Source: Nitrosomonas sp. Is79A3 (lineage in GTDB: Bacteria; Pseudomonadota; Gammaproteobacteria; Burkholderiales; Nitrosomonadaceae). From it: DNA of 64,000 nucleotides. This document shows positions 35,341-44,655 of the stretch, in pieces. Location of the stretch: the NCBI RefSeq assembly GCF_000219585.1, contig NC_015731.1, positions 1,054,001-1,118,000 on the forward strand. The letters are read 5' to 3'. The number at the start of each line of letters is the position of its first letter. The first letter of the stretch is position 1. The notes under the pieces are model-generated. The model was given only the letters and a program-made list of their open reading frames with translations. It was not told the DNA's origin and made no database searches. Made by a program: the position numbers and the translations under genes.

Positions 35341-35623
35341 TTACATTTCCCAACAAAGCAGTAGAAGTTAACGGAAACGAAAGATAGCAATTTTTTAATA
35401 TAAATAGAAATATTATTTATTCATTACTTTATAACTTATAGTTATATATAAAATTTAGCTTCTGAATAAGCCTAGAACAACGCAATAATGAAATGATTCC
35501 AGTAGAATTAACACATGGGATTATGAGAATATTCATAATCATTTGGTTTTTTGGCTACCCGGCCATGATTCACGTCTGAGAATCCGGATTAATAATAATG
35601 CTAACTTATTGCCGGAGGTCTTG

Positions 35624-36058
35624 ATGGGTAAAATTAGGATAACTATGATTTTTTTAAGAAAATTTATGCTTTCTACAGTGCTGCTGGTTGTATTGACTAT
35701 CTCAGTTTCCGGGTGTTCTGTTTTTATGGCGGCAAAACAACCCGAAAAGAAAGATATCAGCCTATTAAAAGAAGGCGTATCAAGAGCAGTACTGATCTCT
35801 GAGTTTGGTGCCCCCGTCATCAGTGAATATAAAAATGATAAAAGATTTGAAATCTTCAAATTTGTTCAAGGGTATAGCACAGGCGCCAAGGCAGGCAGGG
35901 CTTTCTTTCATGGCGCAGCAAGTGTTGCTACGTTAGGATTGTGGGAACTTGTTGGTACACCTGCTGAAATAACGTTTAATGGCGACGAAATGGCTTTTCA
36001 AGTCAGTTATGATGAAAATGATCTGGTTGATGAAGTAAAGTTAATAACAAAAGAATAA
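35624..36058 (+). CDS. lipoprotein with SmpA/BamE-like C-terminal domain
   Basis: 144 residues from the ATG at 35624 (CCGGAGGT upstream, spacing about 5). A hydrophobic signal is followed by the lipobox LTISVSGC, so it is a lipoprotein of about 115 mature residues. The segment LLKEGVSRAVLISEFGAPVI recalls the helix-turn of SmpA/OmlA-fold lipoproteins. It probably stands in the outer or inner membrane, facing the periplasm. No partner gene nearby; it is divergent from the sulfate block and convergent with the lytic transglycosylase gene. Confidence 0.7.
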   Translation: MGKIRITMIFLRKFMLSTVLLVVLTISVSGCSVFMAAKQPEKKDISLLKEGVSRAVLISEFGAPVISEYKNDKRFEIFKFVQGYSTGAKAGRAFFHGAASVATLGLWELVGTPAEITFNGDEMAFQVSYDENDLVDEVKLITKE

Positions 36059-36079
36059 ATTGCGTATTGCGTTGAATAA

Positions 36080-37192
36080 TTACAAACCAGTTTGCAGCCC
36101 TGGTATGCCGATCCGTTGTATATAAATAGCGTTGTTTCCTTCTTCGTAAGCGAGCAATTTGCCTACTTTTTGCCAGAGACGGAATGCCAGGGAGTAGGAC
36201 AATACCCGTATCGGGTAATCGCGCGGCAGTGTTTGTAGATAGGGCTGAATAGTCGTGAAATCGGTAGCGCCGTATTGCTGCATGATGAAACGTAGGCCCC
36301 CGTTAGCCGGACCGATGTTATAGGCTAATAAACCCAAAAAGAGGTCGCCGTTCATTTCGGCTAGATAGTGTTTGAATGTGGCCGCACCGACAAAGGCATT
36401 GTGTCGGGGATTTTCCAGAGAGATTTTTTCAGTGCCCAGCCGTTTATGCGCCTGAGCCATGACCGTTTTCGGAACTTGGGTGATTTGGAATAAACCGCGC
36501 CCGCCGTCACTGCTGTCTCTGGGTATGAATGACGATTCTGTTGCTGCAATACCCTGTAATAGATTGACATCGACATCGAACGATCTGGCAGCATCTTCGA
36601 TAGCTTGTTGATATTCTTGTGAGCGGCTAATCATTTTTTGCAGTTGTGCTGAGCTGTGTCTGCGATAAGCTGCATAGACTTGATGTGAGATTGTTATCCG
36701 GCTTGCCTCCTCCTTTCCGCCTACCAATGTACGGAAGTTTCCGTAAGCTAGAGTGAACTGATCATGGGTAACCAAAAAAGCGATCAGCAAGGCGAATGAA
36801 AGGGATAGGACCGGAGTCAATAATTCAGAATGCGCTTGCAGCCATTTTCTCAGCTTCCACCAGCCGATGAGAAACACGCAGGCAACCAACACCAGTGCTA
36901 ATACGCCGATCGCGAAGGGAAGCAGGCTGCTGAAAAAACTGGTGCCTGAGAACCGGCTTGCGGAATAGCCTAATAGCACGATGATGGCCGAGACCGCAAT
37001 AATACTCAAACCGAGGATCTCTAAGCTGATCAGCAATAAATTCCACTTGAATTCACTGGTTTGTTTTTTTCTCAACCGTTTCTGCGGTTTATCTTTGCCG
37101 GAACGTACTACTGGGCTACGCCTGCGCCTGGGTTTAGGCTTTATATTGTTGAGTTCTGGATTGCTGAGATGAGCCGTCTTGTCCATTGGCAT
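36080..37192 (-). CDS. membrane-anchored lytic transglycosylase (SLT domain)
   Basis: 370 residues. A basic N terminus (PKPRRRRSPVVRSGKDKPQK) is followed by three transmembrane helices (about 51-75, 90-111 and 125-142) and a C-terminal SLT domain: catalytic E219 in GIAATESSF, GRGLFQIT (about 232-239) and LAYNIGPANG (about 289-298). SLT enzymes cut the glycan strands of peptidoglycan with formation of anhydro ends. The long cytoplasmic basic N terminus and three helices are unusual for the family, which normally has a signal peptide or lipobox. It lies just upstream of the contractile injection system but on the other strand. Confidence 0.85.
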   Translation of the reverse strand: MPMDKTAHLSNPELNNIKPKPRRRRSPVVRSGKDKPQKRLRKKQTSEFKWNLLLISLEILGLSIIAVSAIIVLLGYSASRFSGTSFFSSLLPFAIGVLALVLVACVFLIGWWKLRKWLQAHSELLTPVLSLSFALLIAFLVTHDQFTLAYGNFRTLVGGKEEASRITISHQVYAAYRRHSSAQLQKMISRSQEYQQAIEDAARSFDVDVNLLQGIAATESSFIPRDSSDGGRGLFQITQVPKTVMAQAHKRLGTEKISLENPRHNAFVGAATFKHYLAEMNGDLFLGLLAYNIGPANGGLRFIMQQYGATDFTTIQPYLQTLPRDYPIRVLSYSLAFRLWQKVGKLLAYEEGNNAIYIQRIGIPGLQTGL

Positions 37193-37842
37193 AAGGGTCG
37201 ATACGTTTGATAAATCAATAGAATCTTAACAGATTAACAAACAACTGCCGCGAAGTTGAAAGTATTTTCTAGATATTCGTTTTCATGAGCAAAACGACAT
37301 CTTGCGGGTTGGGGTGTTGTGTGTGCCAGCAATAAATAGAGGAGTTAACTCAACGGCCACTCTTCTTTTTTGCGGGGAAATCGTGTTCGAAAAATCTATA
37401 ATTTGTACTTGCATACTTGCTATCGAGTTCTGTCAATAACTGTAAGAATTTTAAGAACGTATTTATTGTTTTCTGGAAAATCTTCACATAGCAATGCATC
37501 ATAAATTACTTGCCATAAATACTTTAATTACTCTATTATGCAATTGGAAGTAGTGTGGCTAATTTACGCTATCGCTGGAAAAACCGTAAAATGGGAAGTA
37601 GTTAACTACTTCAATGGTTACTATAGAGTCGGCTATTAAACAGTTCGATTTTTTATAGCAGAGAAGACCGGAATACGGAGTTTCAATAAATCTTTTTAAT
37701 GGCCGGATCAATAAACCTACTTTCAGCGCATTCTGGAATCTCGCTGATTCACCTTCTAATATTTGTGTTAATGCTTCAAGCAGTCTTTGTCTTTACTAAT
37801 CACTGAGAATAGTTCCAGTGAAAGATTAGGAATAGGTGCGTG
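37193..37842. other. 650-bp regulatory region upstream of the injection system
   Basis: No gene on either strand. It separates the divergent lytic transglycosylase gene and the injection-system operon, and must contain the operon promoter. Contains an 18-bp palindrome (37595-37612) and a half-site (37547-37554). Confidence 0.55.
37595..37612. promoter_or_regulatory. 18-bp perfect palindrome, candidate operator of the eCIS operon
   Basis: GAAGTAGTTAACTACTTC is its own reverse complement. A half-site GAAGTAGT lies at 37547, 48 bp upstream. It stands 230 bp before the first gene of the injection-system operon, so it may bind a dimeric regulator. Confidence 0.5.
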
Positions 37843-38430
37843 ATGGCTAACTTCAAAGCAATTGGTGCGACGAGTGCTACCCTTGCCGGTCTTATCCGGG
37901 ATCGCTATCCGCGTGATGAGTTTGGTACAACTCTCAACGTTGAACTCTATCAGACTCGCAATTTCGAAAAACCAATGGAGAATGGTTTTTCTATCTATCT
38001 GTATCGCGTTGCCATAAACGGAACTGTACGTAACACAACCTACCGGCGTACCGAAAACGGTCAGCGTTTTAGACCGTCATTGCCGCTTGATTTGTATTAC
38101 ATGATTACTCCATGGGCTGAAAGTACCGAGAGTCAGCATCGCATGCTTGGCTGGGTGATGCGAATGTTAGAGGATGTTGGTACGCTTAGTTCAAGTCATC
38201 TAAATCACTACGTTGCTGAAACCAATATCTTCGCAGAAACTGAGAGTATTGATCTTATCTGCGAACCGCTAGCCTTAAATGAATATTTTACTATTTGGGA
38301 TCGACTAAGGACGTTACCTTTGTCAATGACCTACGTGCTGCGCATGGTTATGGTGGATTCTGGTGTGAGCATTTCTGATGGATCGCTAGTCCAAACGCGT
38401 AGCTTTGATATGGGTGAGTTAATCTCATGA
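37843..38430 (+). CDS. eCIS tube terminator, DUF4255 (Pvc16/Afp16-like)
   Basis: About 195 residues from the ATG at 37843 (a GTG at 37840 is also possible); AGGAATAGG lies upstream. The sequence LIRDRYPRDEF..TLNVELYQ, GFSIYLYRVAINGTVRN and LDLYYMITPWAES..SQHRMLGW matches DUF4255, the family of Pvc16/Afp16 that caps the tube end and joins tube with sheath. As the first gene it marks the start of the operon. Its stop overlaps the next start by 4 bases (ATGA). Confidence 0.85.
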   Translation: MANFKAIGATSATLAGLIRDRYPRDEFGTTLNVELYQTRNFEKPMENGFSIYLYRVAINGTVRNTTYRRTENGQRFRPSLPLDLYYMITPWAESTESQHRMLGWVMRMLEDVGTLSSSHLNHYVAETNIFAETESIDLICEPLALNEYFTIWDRLRTLPLSMTYVLRMVMVDSGVSISDGSLVQTRSFDMGELIS

Positions 38431-39290
38431 AACCGAGAGTGCAAATCTGGGAGCGTGCTACACGCCGTGCACCGATCGGATTGAGCTTATGGGATGCTGT
38501 CACTGCCACACATTTATTGAACGGACTGGAGATCGATGTTGTGGCACGGGCACGACCCCAATCACGCACACGTGCTTTTGTCAATCGAAGCGGCATTTAT
38601 TGTGCGATGGGTCTGCCAAGGTTGCGCGATTTTGAACTAGGTAATGATGAAGATGACGTGGAAATCTGGCGGACTGCGCTACGTCACTACCGGGTCGAAG
38701 TGCGAGATCCTTCTGATCGCTTCCAACCATTCACATTTGATGCGGACTTGCCAGTTCGCGGTTTGTTCAATTGGACGTCTCCAATAAAATCATTGATCTT
38801 GCCAACTGATAACGGTTCTCCACCGGCATCTATGGTCGGACATATTCCCTTGTTTTCAAAACCGAGTCGGCAAGTTCCAGGAACATTTGCTGTAGTGCGG
38901 TCACAACTGCGAGAGAATGGAACGGATAGACCCGCAGCTTGGTGTTTGCTCACAGTAAGTATCGATAAGATAGTCCGAGGGGTTGGCGTGGCTGATAAAG
39001 AGGGGCGCGTTGTGATTATTTTTCCATACCCGGAACGGCCACGACCAGTACTTACTTCACCACTATCGGCCATCAACGATTTTCGTTGGAATATCGAGTT
39101 GGCTGCCTATTATGTGCCGCAACCAGCAACCATCTTAGCGCCCGATATTCCAGACTTGGCAGCAATCCTTGGTCAATCAGATTCACCGTGCACAATTTTT
39201 CCTGAGACTTCACAACTCGAGATTGAATACGGAAAATCATTAACAGTTCGTAGCCAAGATTCATCTTTTTTGTTTGTTAACACAGTTTGA
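38427..39290 (+). CDS. eCIS-linked hypothetical protein
   Basis: 287 residues, soluble, no signal. It starts MKPRVQIWERATRRAPIGLS with a beta-rich N-terminal module (residues 1-120, ending FTFDADLPVRGLF), then a linker and a second part around FAVVRSQLRENG, IVRGVGVADKEGRVVIIFPY and FRWNIELAAYYV. The sheet-rich layout and place directly after the tube terminator suggest a structural component or adaptor. No family recognised. It overlaps the first gene by 4 bases. Confidence 0.7.
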   Translation: MKPRVQIWERATRRAPIGLSLWDAVTATHLLNGLEIDVVARARPQSRTRAFVNRSGIYCAMGLPRLRDFELGNDEDDVEIWRTALRHYRVEVRDPSDRFQPFTFDADLPVRGLFNWTSPIKSLILPTDNGSPPASMVGHIPLFSKPSRQVPGTFAVVRSQLRENGTDRPAAWCLLTVSIDKIVRGVGVADKEGRVVIIFPYPERPRPVLTSPLSAINDFRWNIELAAYYVPQPATILAPDIPDLAAILGQSDSPCTIFPETSQLEIEYGKSLTVRSQDSSFLFVNTV

Positions 39291-39321
39291 TGCGCATTGA
39301 AAAAATGAGAGGAGAGCAGCT

Positions 39322-41256
39322 ATGCCCGAATATTTAGCCCCAGGTGTCTATGTAGAAGAAACATCATTTCGTGCCAAATCCATCGAGGGTGTCAGTACCA
39401 CAACGACCGGTTTTATCGGCCCGACCTGCTTTGGGCCGCTTGATATTGAACCTGAAATTATCACTAGCCTGGTAGAATTCGAGCGCACCTACGGCGGGAG
39501 GAATAAACTGAGCTTCTCCAACGGAGAGATCGATAACTTCATGTGGCACGCTGTACGAGCCTTTTTCGAGGAGGGTGGCAAGCGGCTCTATGTCAGTCGA
39601 GTCTTTGAGCCCAGTGATCCTGATACAGAATCCGGTTATGCAGCGGGCGACTTGGTTGACTTGGTTGGCGGCACTAACCACTTCTTCCGTATCCGTGCGC
39701 GGTTTCCAGGCAAGGCAGGCGATGCCCGCGTTACTTTCATCCTGAAAGCTGGGCAAAACGTTTTGGTACAGGAAGCCAATAGCACAAACCCGACGAACAG
39801 ACTTAATTCTGTTTCTGATCGTGATGTGGTGTTGATTCGTGATGTGACATCTCCATTTTCGCCCCCGGGTGAAACCGGTGACTATTTCCTCGCGCTATGG
39901 GATGCCGATCTGCGTACCTGGAAATTTGCGGCTTCCGGGGAAGATCTGTCCACAGCAACCCTGAAATTACAAGATCTCGACCCATCATCGGGACACGAAG
40001 TCCGCATTGTTACCGTCACGGTCGCGGTCGAGCCCTTAGCGGCGGGATCCGAACCATTTGTCGTTGCTGATCTTCCCCTTGATCCCAAGCATCAGCGGGC
40101 CGGTTCGCCTGACTCGGTGTTTGCATATTTCGACAAAACTCCGGCTAGCTTAGCGAGAGCACGTACCATCCCTGTCGTTATCGACGGTGAAGTGAAAGCC
40201 ACCACAGGTGTCGACGTCATGAGGAATTTTATTGATTCCTATAAGGCCTCCTCTCCAACCGATCCGGGTTTACTGGCGAATATCGGAAACCCGAAAAGCA
40301 ACACGCGGCAACGTAGTGTTTTTGTTCAACTAATCAATGGTGATGACGGTATGCGGCCCAGTTCGGCGAGCTATGAAGGCAAGGGCGGCGGTGAAAGCGA
40401 TGATCCCAAGACTGGACTCAAGCAATTCGAAGACTTGGAGGACATTTCCATTGTCGCTGCACCGGGTTCTACTTTCGGCTATCAAGGAGACTATCAGCAA
40501 AATTCGCAAGCTATCATTGGCCACCTTATCGGCCATGCCCAGCGGATGCGCTACCGCATTGCCGTTATCGACAGCGGCAATAACCAGGCCATCTCGGAAG
40601 TGCGGGCTATGCGAGCGCGTTTGGATTCATCGCATGCTGCTCTTTACTACCCTTGGATCAAGATCGTAGATCCCCTGACGCAACAAGAAATCCATGTACC
40701 TCCATCCGGTTTCGTGGCCGGTATATATGCCCGTAATGACATCAACCGGGCAGTCTATAAAGCCCCAGCCAATGAGGTTGTCAACTTGGCTATCGGTTTC
40801 GAGAAATTTCTGAATAAACCGCAGCAGGAAGTCCTCAACCCCGAGGGCATCAACTGCTTTCGTTTTTTTGAAGGACGTGGAATGCGGTTGTGGGGAGCTC
40901 GTACTATCAGTTCTGATCCGGAATGGAAGTACGTCAACCTGAGGCGCTATTTTGCTTATCTGGAGCATTCTATCGACAAGGGTACCCAGTGGGCGGTTTT
41001 CGAGCCGAATGGCGAGCTGCTCTGGGCTAATATCCGTCGTACGATTGGGGATTTCATGCTTAACGAGTGGCAGAGTGGGGCATTACTGGGTGAGAAACCT
41101 GAGAAGGCATACTTTGTTAAATGTGATCGATCTACTATGTCGCAAAATGATATCGATAATGGCAGATTGGTTTGTCTTATCGGATTAGCGCCGTTGCGAC
41201 CAGCTGAGTTTGTTATTTTTCGTATCGGTCAATGGACCGCTGACCGCAAAATCTAA
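39322..41256 (+). CDS. eCIS contractile sheath protein
   Basis: 644 residues. The start MPEYLAPGVYVEETSF and the C-terminal region (PEGINCFRFFEGRGMRLWGARTIS, then YVNLRRYFAYLEHSI and QWAVFEPNGELLWANIRRTI) are diagnostic of tail sheath proteins (Pvc2-4/Afp2-4, phage sheath). The sheath surrounds the tube and contracts to drive it into a target. A 270-residue insert between the two conserved parts is larger than in simple sheaths. It is preceded by AGGAGAG, and the tube gene follows 11 bases after the stop. Confidence 0.95.
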   Translation: MPEYLAPGVYVEETSFRAKSIEGVSTTTTGFIGPTCFGPLDIEPEIITSLVEFERTYGGRNKLSFSNGEIDNFMWHAVRAFFEEGGKRLYVSRVFEPSDPDTESGYAAGDLVDLVGGTNHFFRIRARFPGKAGDARVTFILKAGQNVLVQEANSTNPTNRLNSVSDRDVVLIRDVTSPFSPPGETGDYFLALWDADLRTWKFAASGEDLSTATLKLQDLDPSSGHEVRIVTVTVAVEPLAAGSEPFVVADLPLDPKHQRAGSPDSVFAYFDKTPASLARARTIPVVIDGEVKATTGVDVMRNFIDSYKASSPTDPGLLANIGNPKSNTRQRSVFVQLINGDDGMRPSSASYEGKGGGESDDPKTGLKQFEDLEDISIVAAPGSTFGYQGDYQQNSQAIIGHLIGHAQRMRYRIAVIDSGNNQAISEVRAMRARLDSSHAALYYPWIKIVDPLTQQEIHVPPSGFVAGIYARNDINRAVYKAPANEVVNLAIGFEKFLNKPQQEVLNPEGINCFRFFEGRGMRLWGARTISSDPEWKYVNLRRYFAYLEHSIDKGTQWAVFEPNGELLWANIRRTIGDFMLNEWQSGALLGEKPEKAYFVKCDRSTMSQNDIDNGRLVCLIGLAPLRPAEFVIFRIGQWTADRKI

Positions 41257-41267
41257 GAGGGCTTATC

Positions 41268-41720
41268 ATGGCAATACTAAGAGATCGTCCATACGTTCAA
41301 TTTAATTTCCTTGTTGATTTAGGTGATGGAGTTACTGAGGGGCCACAAGCAGGATTTCAGGAATTAAGCGGGATCGGTATGGAGGTTACCGTGTCCGAGT
41401 ACCGTACTGGCAACTCCAAGGAGAACAGCGTGATGAAAGTCACGGGTATGAATAAATCTACCGATGTCACTATGAAAAGAGGCGTCATAGGATCGCTTAA
41501 TCTTTACGAATGGCTGGATCAGATTCGAAATGGAGATCAAAAAGCACTTCGGACAGTAACAATTCAATTGCAAAGTGAAGACCATACTGCAGTAGTACAA
41601 ACCTGGAAACTTCTGCGCGCACGTATTATTAAGCATACTAGCGGTCCATTCAACGCCAAAGGCACTGACGTAGCCATGGAAGAGCTGGTGCTGGCCTACG
41701 AACGGCTGGAAATGGAATAA
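41268..41720 (+). CDS. eCIS inner tube protein (gp19-like), first copy
   Basis: 150 residues. The T4 gp19/Hcp-like tube fold is evident: YVQFNFLVDLGD..TEGPQAGF, ELSGIGMEVTVSEYRTGNSK, TDVTMKRGVIGSLNLYEWLD, ARIIKHTSGPFNAKGTDVAM. Such proteins stack as hexamer rings to make the rigid tube inside the sheath. It follows the canonical sheath gene, the usual gene pair in eCIS. A second tube gene is at 44656-45123. Confidence 0.95.
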   Translation: MAILRDRPYVQFNFLVDLGDGVTEGPQAGFQELSGIGMEVTVSEYRTGNSKENSVMKVTGMNKSTDVTMKRGVIGSLNLYEWLDQIRNGDQKALRTVTIQLQSEDHTAVVQTWKLLRARIIKHTSGPFNAKGTDVAMEELVLAYERLEME

Positions 41721-41725
41721 GTATC

Positions 41726-44653
41726 ATGCTTGCGTTAAGCCGACTTCCTGGCATACGCGTCGATGCTTCGCCACCTCCCCCTTCAGAGGCTTTGCCGCGT
41801 ATGGATGTGGCGGTGTTCGTTGGTTTCGCTGCGATGGGACCGGTACATGTTCCGGTAGCTATTGAAAGTGTGACGCGTTATACCGAAATCTTTGGATCGG
41901 AGGTTCCGCTAGCATTTGACGCTGAACGTGGTGAACGGGTTTGGGCTTATTTGGATGCGGCGATCCGAGGCTTCTTTTCTAATGGCGGGCAGCGCTGTTG
42001 GGTGATTCGAGTAGCCCGCACGCTGGAATTGGAGGACCGGTGGCGCCAAGCGACCGGAGGAACGGTTGAGAAGCGTGAACTTGCCGAAGCAAACCGCTAC
42101 GCTGTGTCTGGTGTTTTGATGTTGTCCGGGGACGGGTCGAAGCTAGACCCAGCGGAAGCTCAAGCTCGTAGTCTGGGTTCCTGGTCCGATGGCCTGCGGT
42201 TGCAAACAGCCCTAGTTGTGTCGAGTTTCGAAGTGCGAGCTTGCCGGTTTCCACTGGATGCGGATGTGCGACGCTTTGGCTTCCTGGCTGACTTGCCCTT
42301 GCAGGCGGGTGATTTGATTGAGTTGTACGACTCCACAGTGTCCGATACTCCCGGAATCAAATGCTACGCCACTGTGGATTCGGTGTCCGGAACCCTGCCT
42401 CGATGGATGGAAGCTACACTTCGAGCTGCATTTAAACCAATTACAGGAAGCCTGTATTCTCCACCTTCCCCGTTAGGCGAAGTGGAAATCCTCGGTATTC
42501 CAGGAACTCTGCAGCAAGCAACTTTAGAAATTGTTACAGGCGATTCAATACTGGAATCCGAGGTAAAGATCAGTTTCTCTATGGCCGGCTCTTCCGGCCC
42601 GGGCGTCGGCCAGTGGATTCGCTGGAAGAGTGGCAATACAATTATCTGGTTGCGGATCGATCGGCTATCGTTTCGCCCGAAAAAGGAGCAACAGGGCCAG
42701 ACGAATTTTGAAGCAGCGGGTTCGGCTTGGCGCGAACTGACCAAAGCCGAGTTGACATTCCCGATCCCCGCTCCGACTCGCGCCGCGTCGCTGACCCTGG
42801 ATCTGCGCGTGCTGGCCGAACAAACGAATATCGCTCATCTGACCAACGTGGGCTTGACGACCGCACACCACAACGCTTGGTGGCGGCAAGTCAGCGATGC
42901 AGTATATTATACCCCGCCTGTTGGTCTGATCGCAGCGCCGGTCGGATTCAAACCTTTCGATGCATCCGCTCGATTTCCGCTAGCCGCCAGGGATGAGGAA
43001 CGCGGCATTGGTGCGCCGATGGCTTGGATTCCTCTGGGTGTTACGGCTTTGTTCGGAGAAGCGCTGGCGCCGTTGCAGCAGGCGGCTACGCCATTGGAAC
43101 GGGATGGCCTCTCACGCTTCGATGCCGAATTGTTCCTCGACCCCGAACTGGCATCACTCAATACCGATCAGCTCATTGCACAAGCCGACGCGATTCGCTT
43201 TTTCGCTGAAAAGCCAAGGGTGCCGCTCGGCATCCACGCAGCACTGTCCATCGGTAGCGGCGGCATGTACAACGAAGCCAGTCTTATCGCTGTGCCTGAT
43301 GCCTTGCATATCGGCTGGGAAAAACGTCTATTAGCAAAACCACTTGCTCCGCCTTCCGTGCAAACAAAGATTCCTGCGCACTGGCACACTCATCGTGGTC
43401 TCTGTGCTGCGATTCCCGCTGGAATAGAACTTAATAAGCCGGATTTTGGCCGATTTCTGGATTGCAGTACGCGTAAGCTGGAAACACCTAGCTGGAAAAA
43501 TCCGCAGAACGATGCTTCGTATGGTAACTTCCAGTTGGAATGGAAGTGGCAAGATACCGGACTTAAGGCCGATTTCTTGTTGGAGGAAGCCCGTCGCGCC
43601 GATTTCGGTGACGCGCGCGAGATTTATATTGGCTCAGAACAACGATTCGATGTATCCGTCAGCAGTGAGGGGATTTTTTATTACCGGATTACAGCAATTA
43701 TGGGCGACGAGTCAAGTTCGCCATCCGAAATATTACCTGTAGCAGTGCGTGACAATGCTTGGGTATCGCGGTTGGCGGCGGACTATGCCGAAAGCGGTGC
43801 GGCTCAGTTGTTAAGCATCCATCGCGCTGTCCTGCGCCTTGCTGCTGCCAGCGGGGAATTGTTCGCCGTTCTCGGTCTTCCGTGCCACTACCGGTCGGCA
43901 GAAGCCATACGCCATGCAGCTTCGTTGCAGGCTGCCAGACATGGGCAAGGGGCCGATTTGAGCGGCTTCGATTTCAACGAACGTCGCGCCCTGTCTTATG
44001 GTGCGCTTTACCATCCATGGATCGTCTTTGCCGCGCCAAGTTTTCCGGGTTTTCGCCAGACGTTCTCCAAAGCGCAACGGAGCTGTCCACCGAATGGCAT
44101 CGTTACCGGATTGTTGGCCTCCCGTGCATCTCGTCGAGGTGCCTGGATAGCGCCCGCCAACGAACTGTTCCGGGATGTGTCCGCACTCACCCCGCCGATC
44201 GAACCCAATGTCTGGCAGGCGTTGCAGGACGCACAAATCAACCTGGTGCAGGCCGATGCGCGCGGCTTTCTTACCTTGGCCGCCGATACGCTAGCGGATG
44301 AACCCGAGCTGCGACCGATTAACGTGCGCCGGCTGCTCATCCTGTTGCGGCGCTTGGCCTTGCGGCGAGGTACTAGCTATGTGTTCGAACCCAACGACGA
44401 TATCCTTCGCCGGGCCGTGGAACGGGGATTCAATCTGATGCTGGTCGACCTGTTCCGGCGTGGTGCCTTTGCCGGGGCTACGGAGGAGCAGTCCTTCCAG
44501 GTTGTTGCCGGTGAATCAATCAATCGCGCCATCGACCGCGAGGCTGGTCGATTCTTCGTCGAACTGCGGGTGGCGCCTGCCCTGCCACTGAGATTCCTGA
44601 CCGTACGCTTGGTACAAAGCGGCGAGCGCCTTACCGTCCGGGAAGAGGCTTGA
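41726..44653 (+). CDS. giant second sheath-like protein
   Basis: 975 residues, much longer than a normal sheath (about 400-650). The N-terminal module (DVAVFVGFAAMGPVHVPVAI, FFSNGGQRCWVIRV) and the C-terminal sheath module (ALYHPWIVFAA, NGIVTGLLASRASRRGAWIA, INVRRLLILLRRLALRRGTS, YVFEPNDDILRRAVERGFN) frame a 600-residue unknown middle. Distinct composition: more GC and arginine-rich than the neighbouring genes. It might be a baseplate-proximal sheath that anchors contraction, like the specialised sheaths of Afp4 type, but with extra surface domains. Six bases after tube 1. Confidence 0.8.
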   Translation: MLALSRLPGIRVDASPPPPSEALPRMDVAVFVGFAAMGPVHVPVAIESVTRYTEIFGSEVPLAFDAERGERVWAYLDAAIRGFFSNGGQRCWVIRVARTLELEDRWRQATGGTVEKRELAEANRYAVSGVLMLSGDGSKLDPAEAQARSLGSWSDGLRLQTALVVSSFEVRACRFPLDADVRRFGFLADLPLQAGDLIELYDSTVSDTPGIKCYATVDSVSGTLPRWMEATLRAAFKPITGSLYSPPSPLGEVEILGIPGTLQQATLEIVTGDSILESEVKISFSMAGSSGPGVGQWIRWKSGNTIIWLRIDRLSFRPKKEQQGQTNFEAAGSAWRELTKAELTFPIPAPTRAASLTLDLRVLAEQTNIAHLTNVGLTTAHHNAWWRQVSDAVYYTPPVGLIAAPVGFKPFDASARFPLAARDEERGIGAPMAWIPLGVTALFGEALAPLQQAATPLERDGLSRFDAELFLDPELASLNTDQLIAQADAIRFFAEKPRVPLGIHAALSIGSGGMYNEASLIAVPDALHIGWEKRLLAKPLAPPSVQTKIPAHWHTHRGLCAAIPAGIELNKPDFGRFLDCSTRKLETPSWKNPQNDASYGNFQLEWKWQDTGLKADFLLEEARRADFGDAREIYIGSEQRFDVSVSSEGIFYYRITAIMGDESSSPSEILPVAVRDNAWVSRLAADYAESGAAQLLSIHRAVLRLAAASGELFAVLGLPCHYRSAEAIRHAASLQAARHGQGADLSGFDFNERRALSYGALYHPWIVFAAPSFPGFRQTFSKAQRSCPPNGIVTGLLASRASRRGAWIAPANELFRDVSALTPPIEPNVWQALQDAQINLVQADARGFLTLAADTLADEPELRPINVRRLLILLRRLALRRGTSYVFEPNDDILRRAVERGFNLMLVDLFRRGAFAGATEEQSFQVVAGESINRAIDREAGRFFVELRVAPALPLRFLTVRLVQSGERLTVREEA

Positions 44654-44655
44654 TT

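Larger units (their letters stand above)
33303..35420. repeat. duplicated unit: promoter region, DUF2292 gene and porin
   Basis: The order [upstream AT-rich region with CGAAAGATAGCA]-[DUF2292]-[porin] is present here and again at 24983-27060, in the same orientation. Matching stretches outside genes include CGAAAGATAGCA, AATAGAAAT/ACAGAAAT and the porin 3' ends. The copy at 24983 has lost its DUF2292 gene. Confidence 0.75.
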
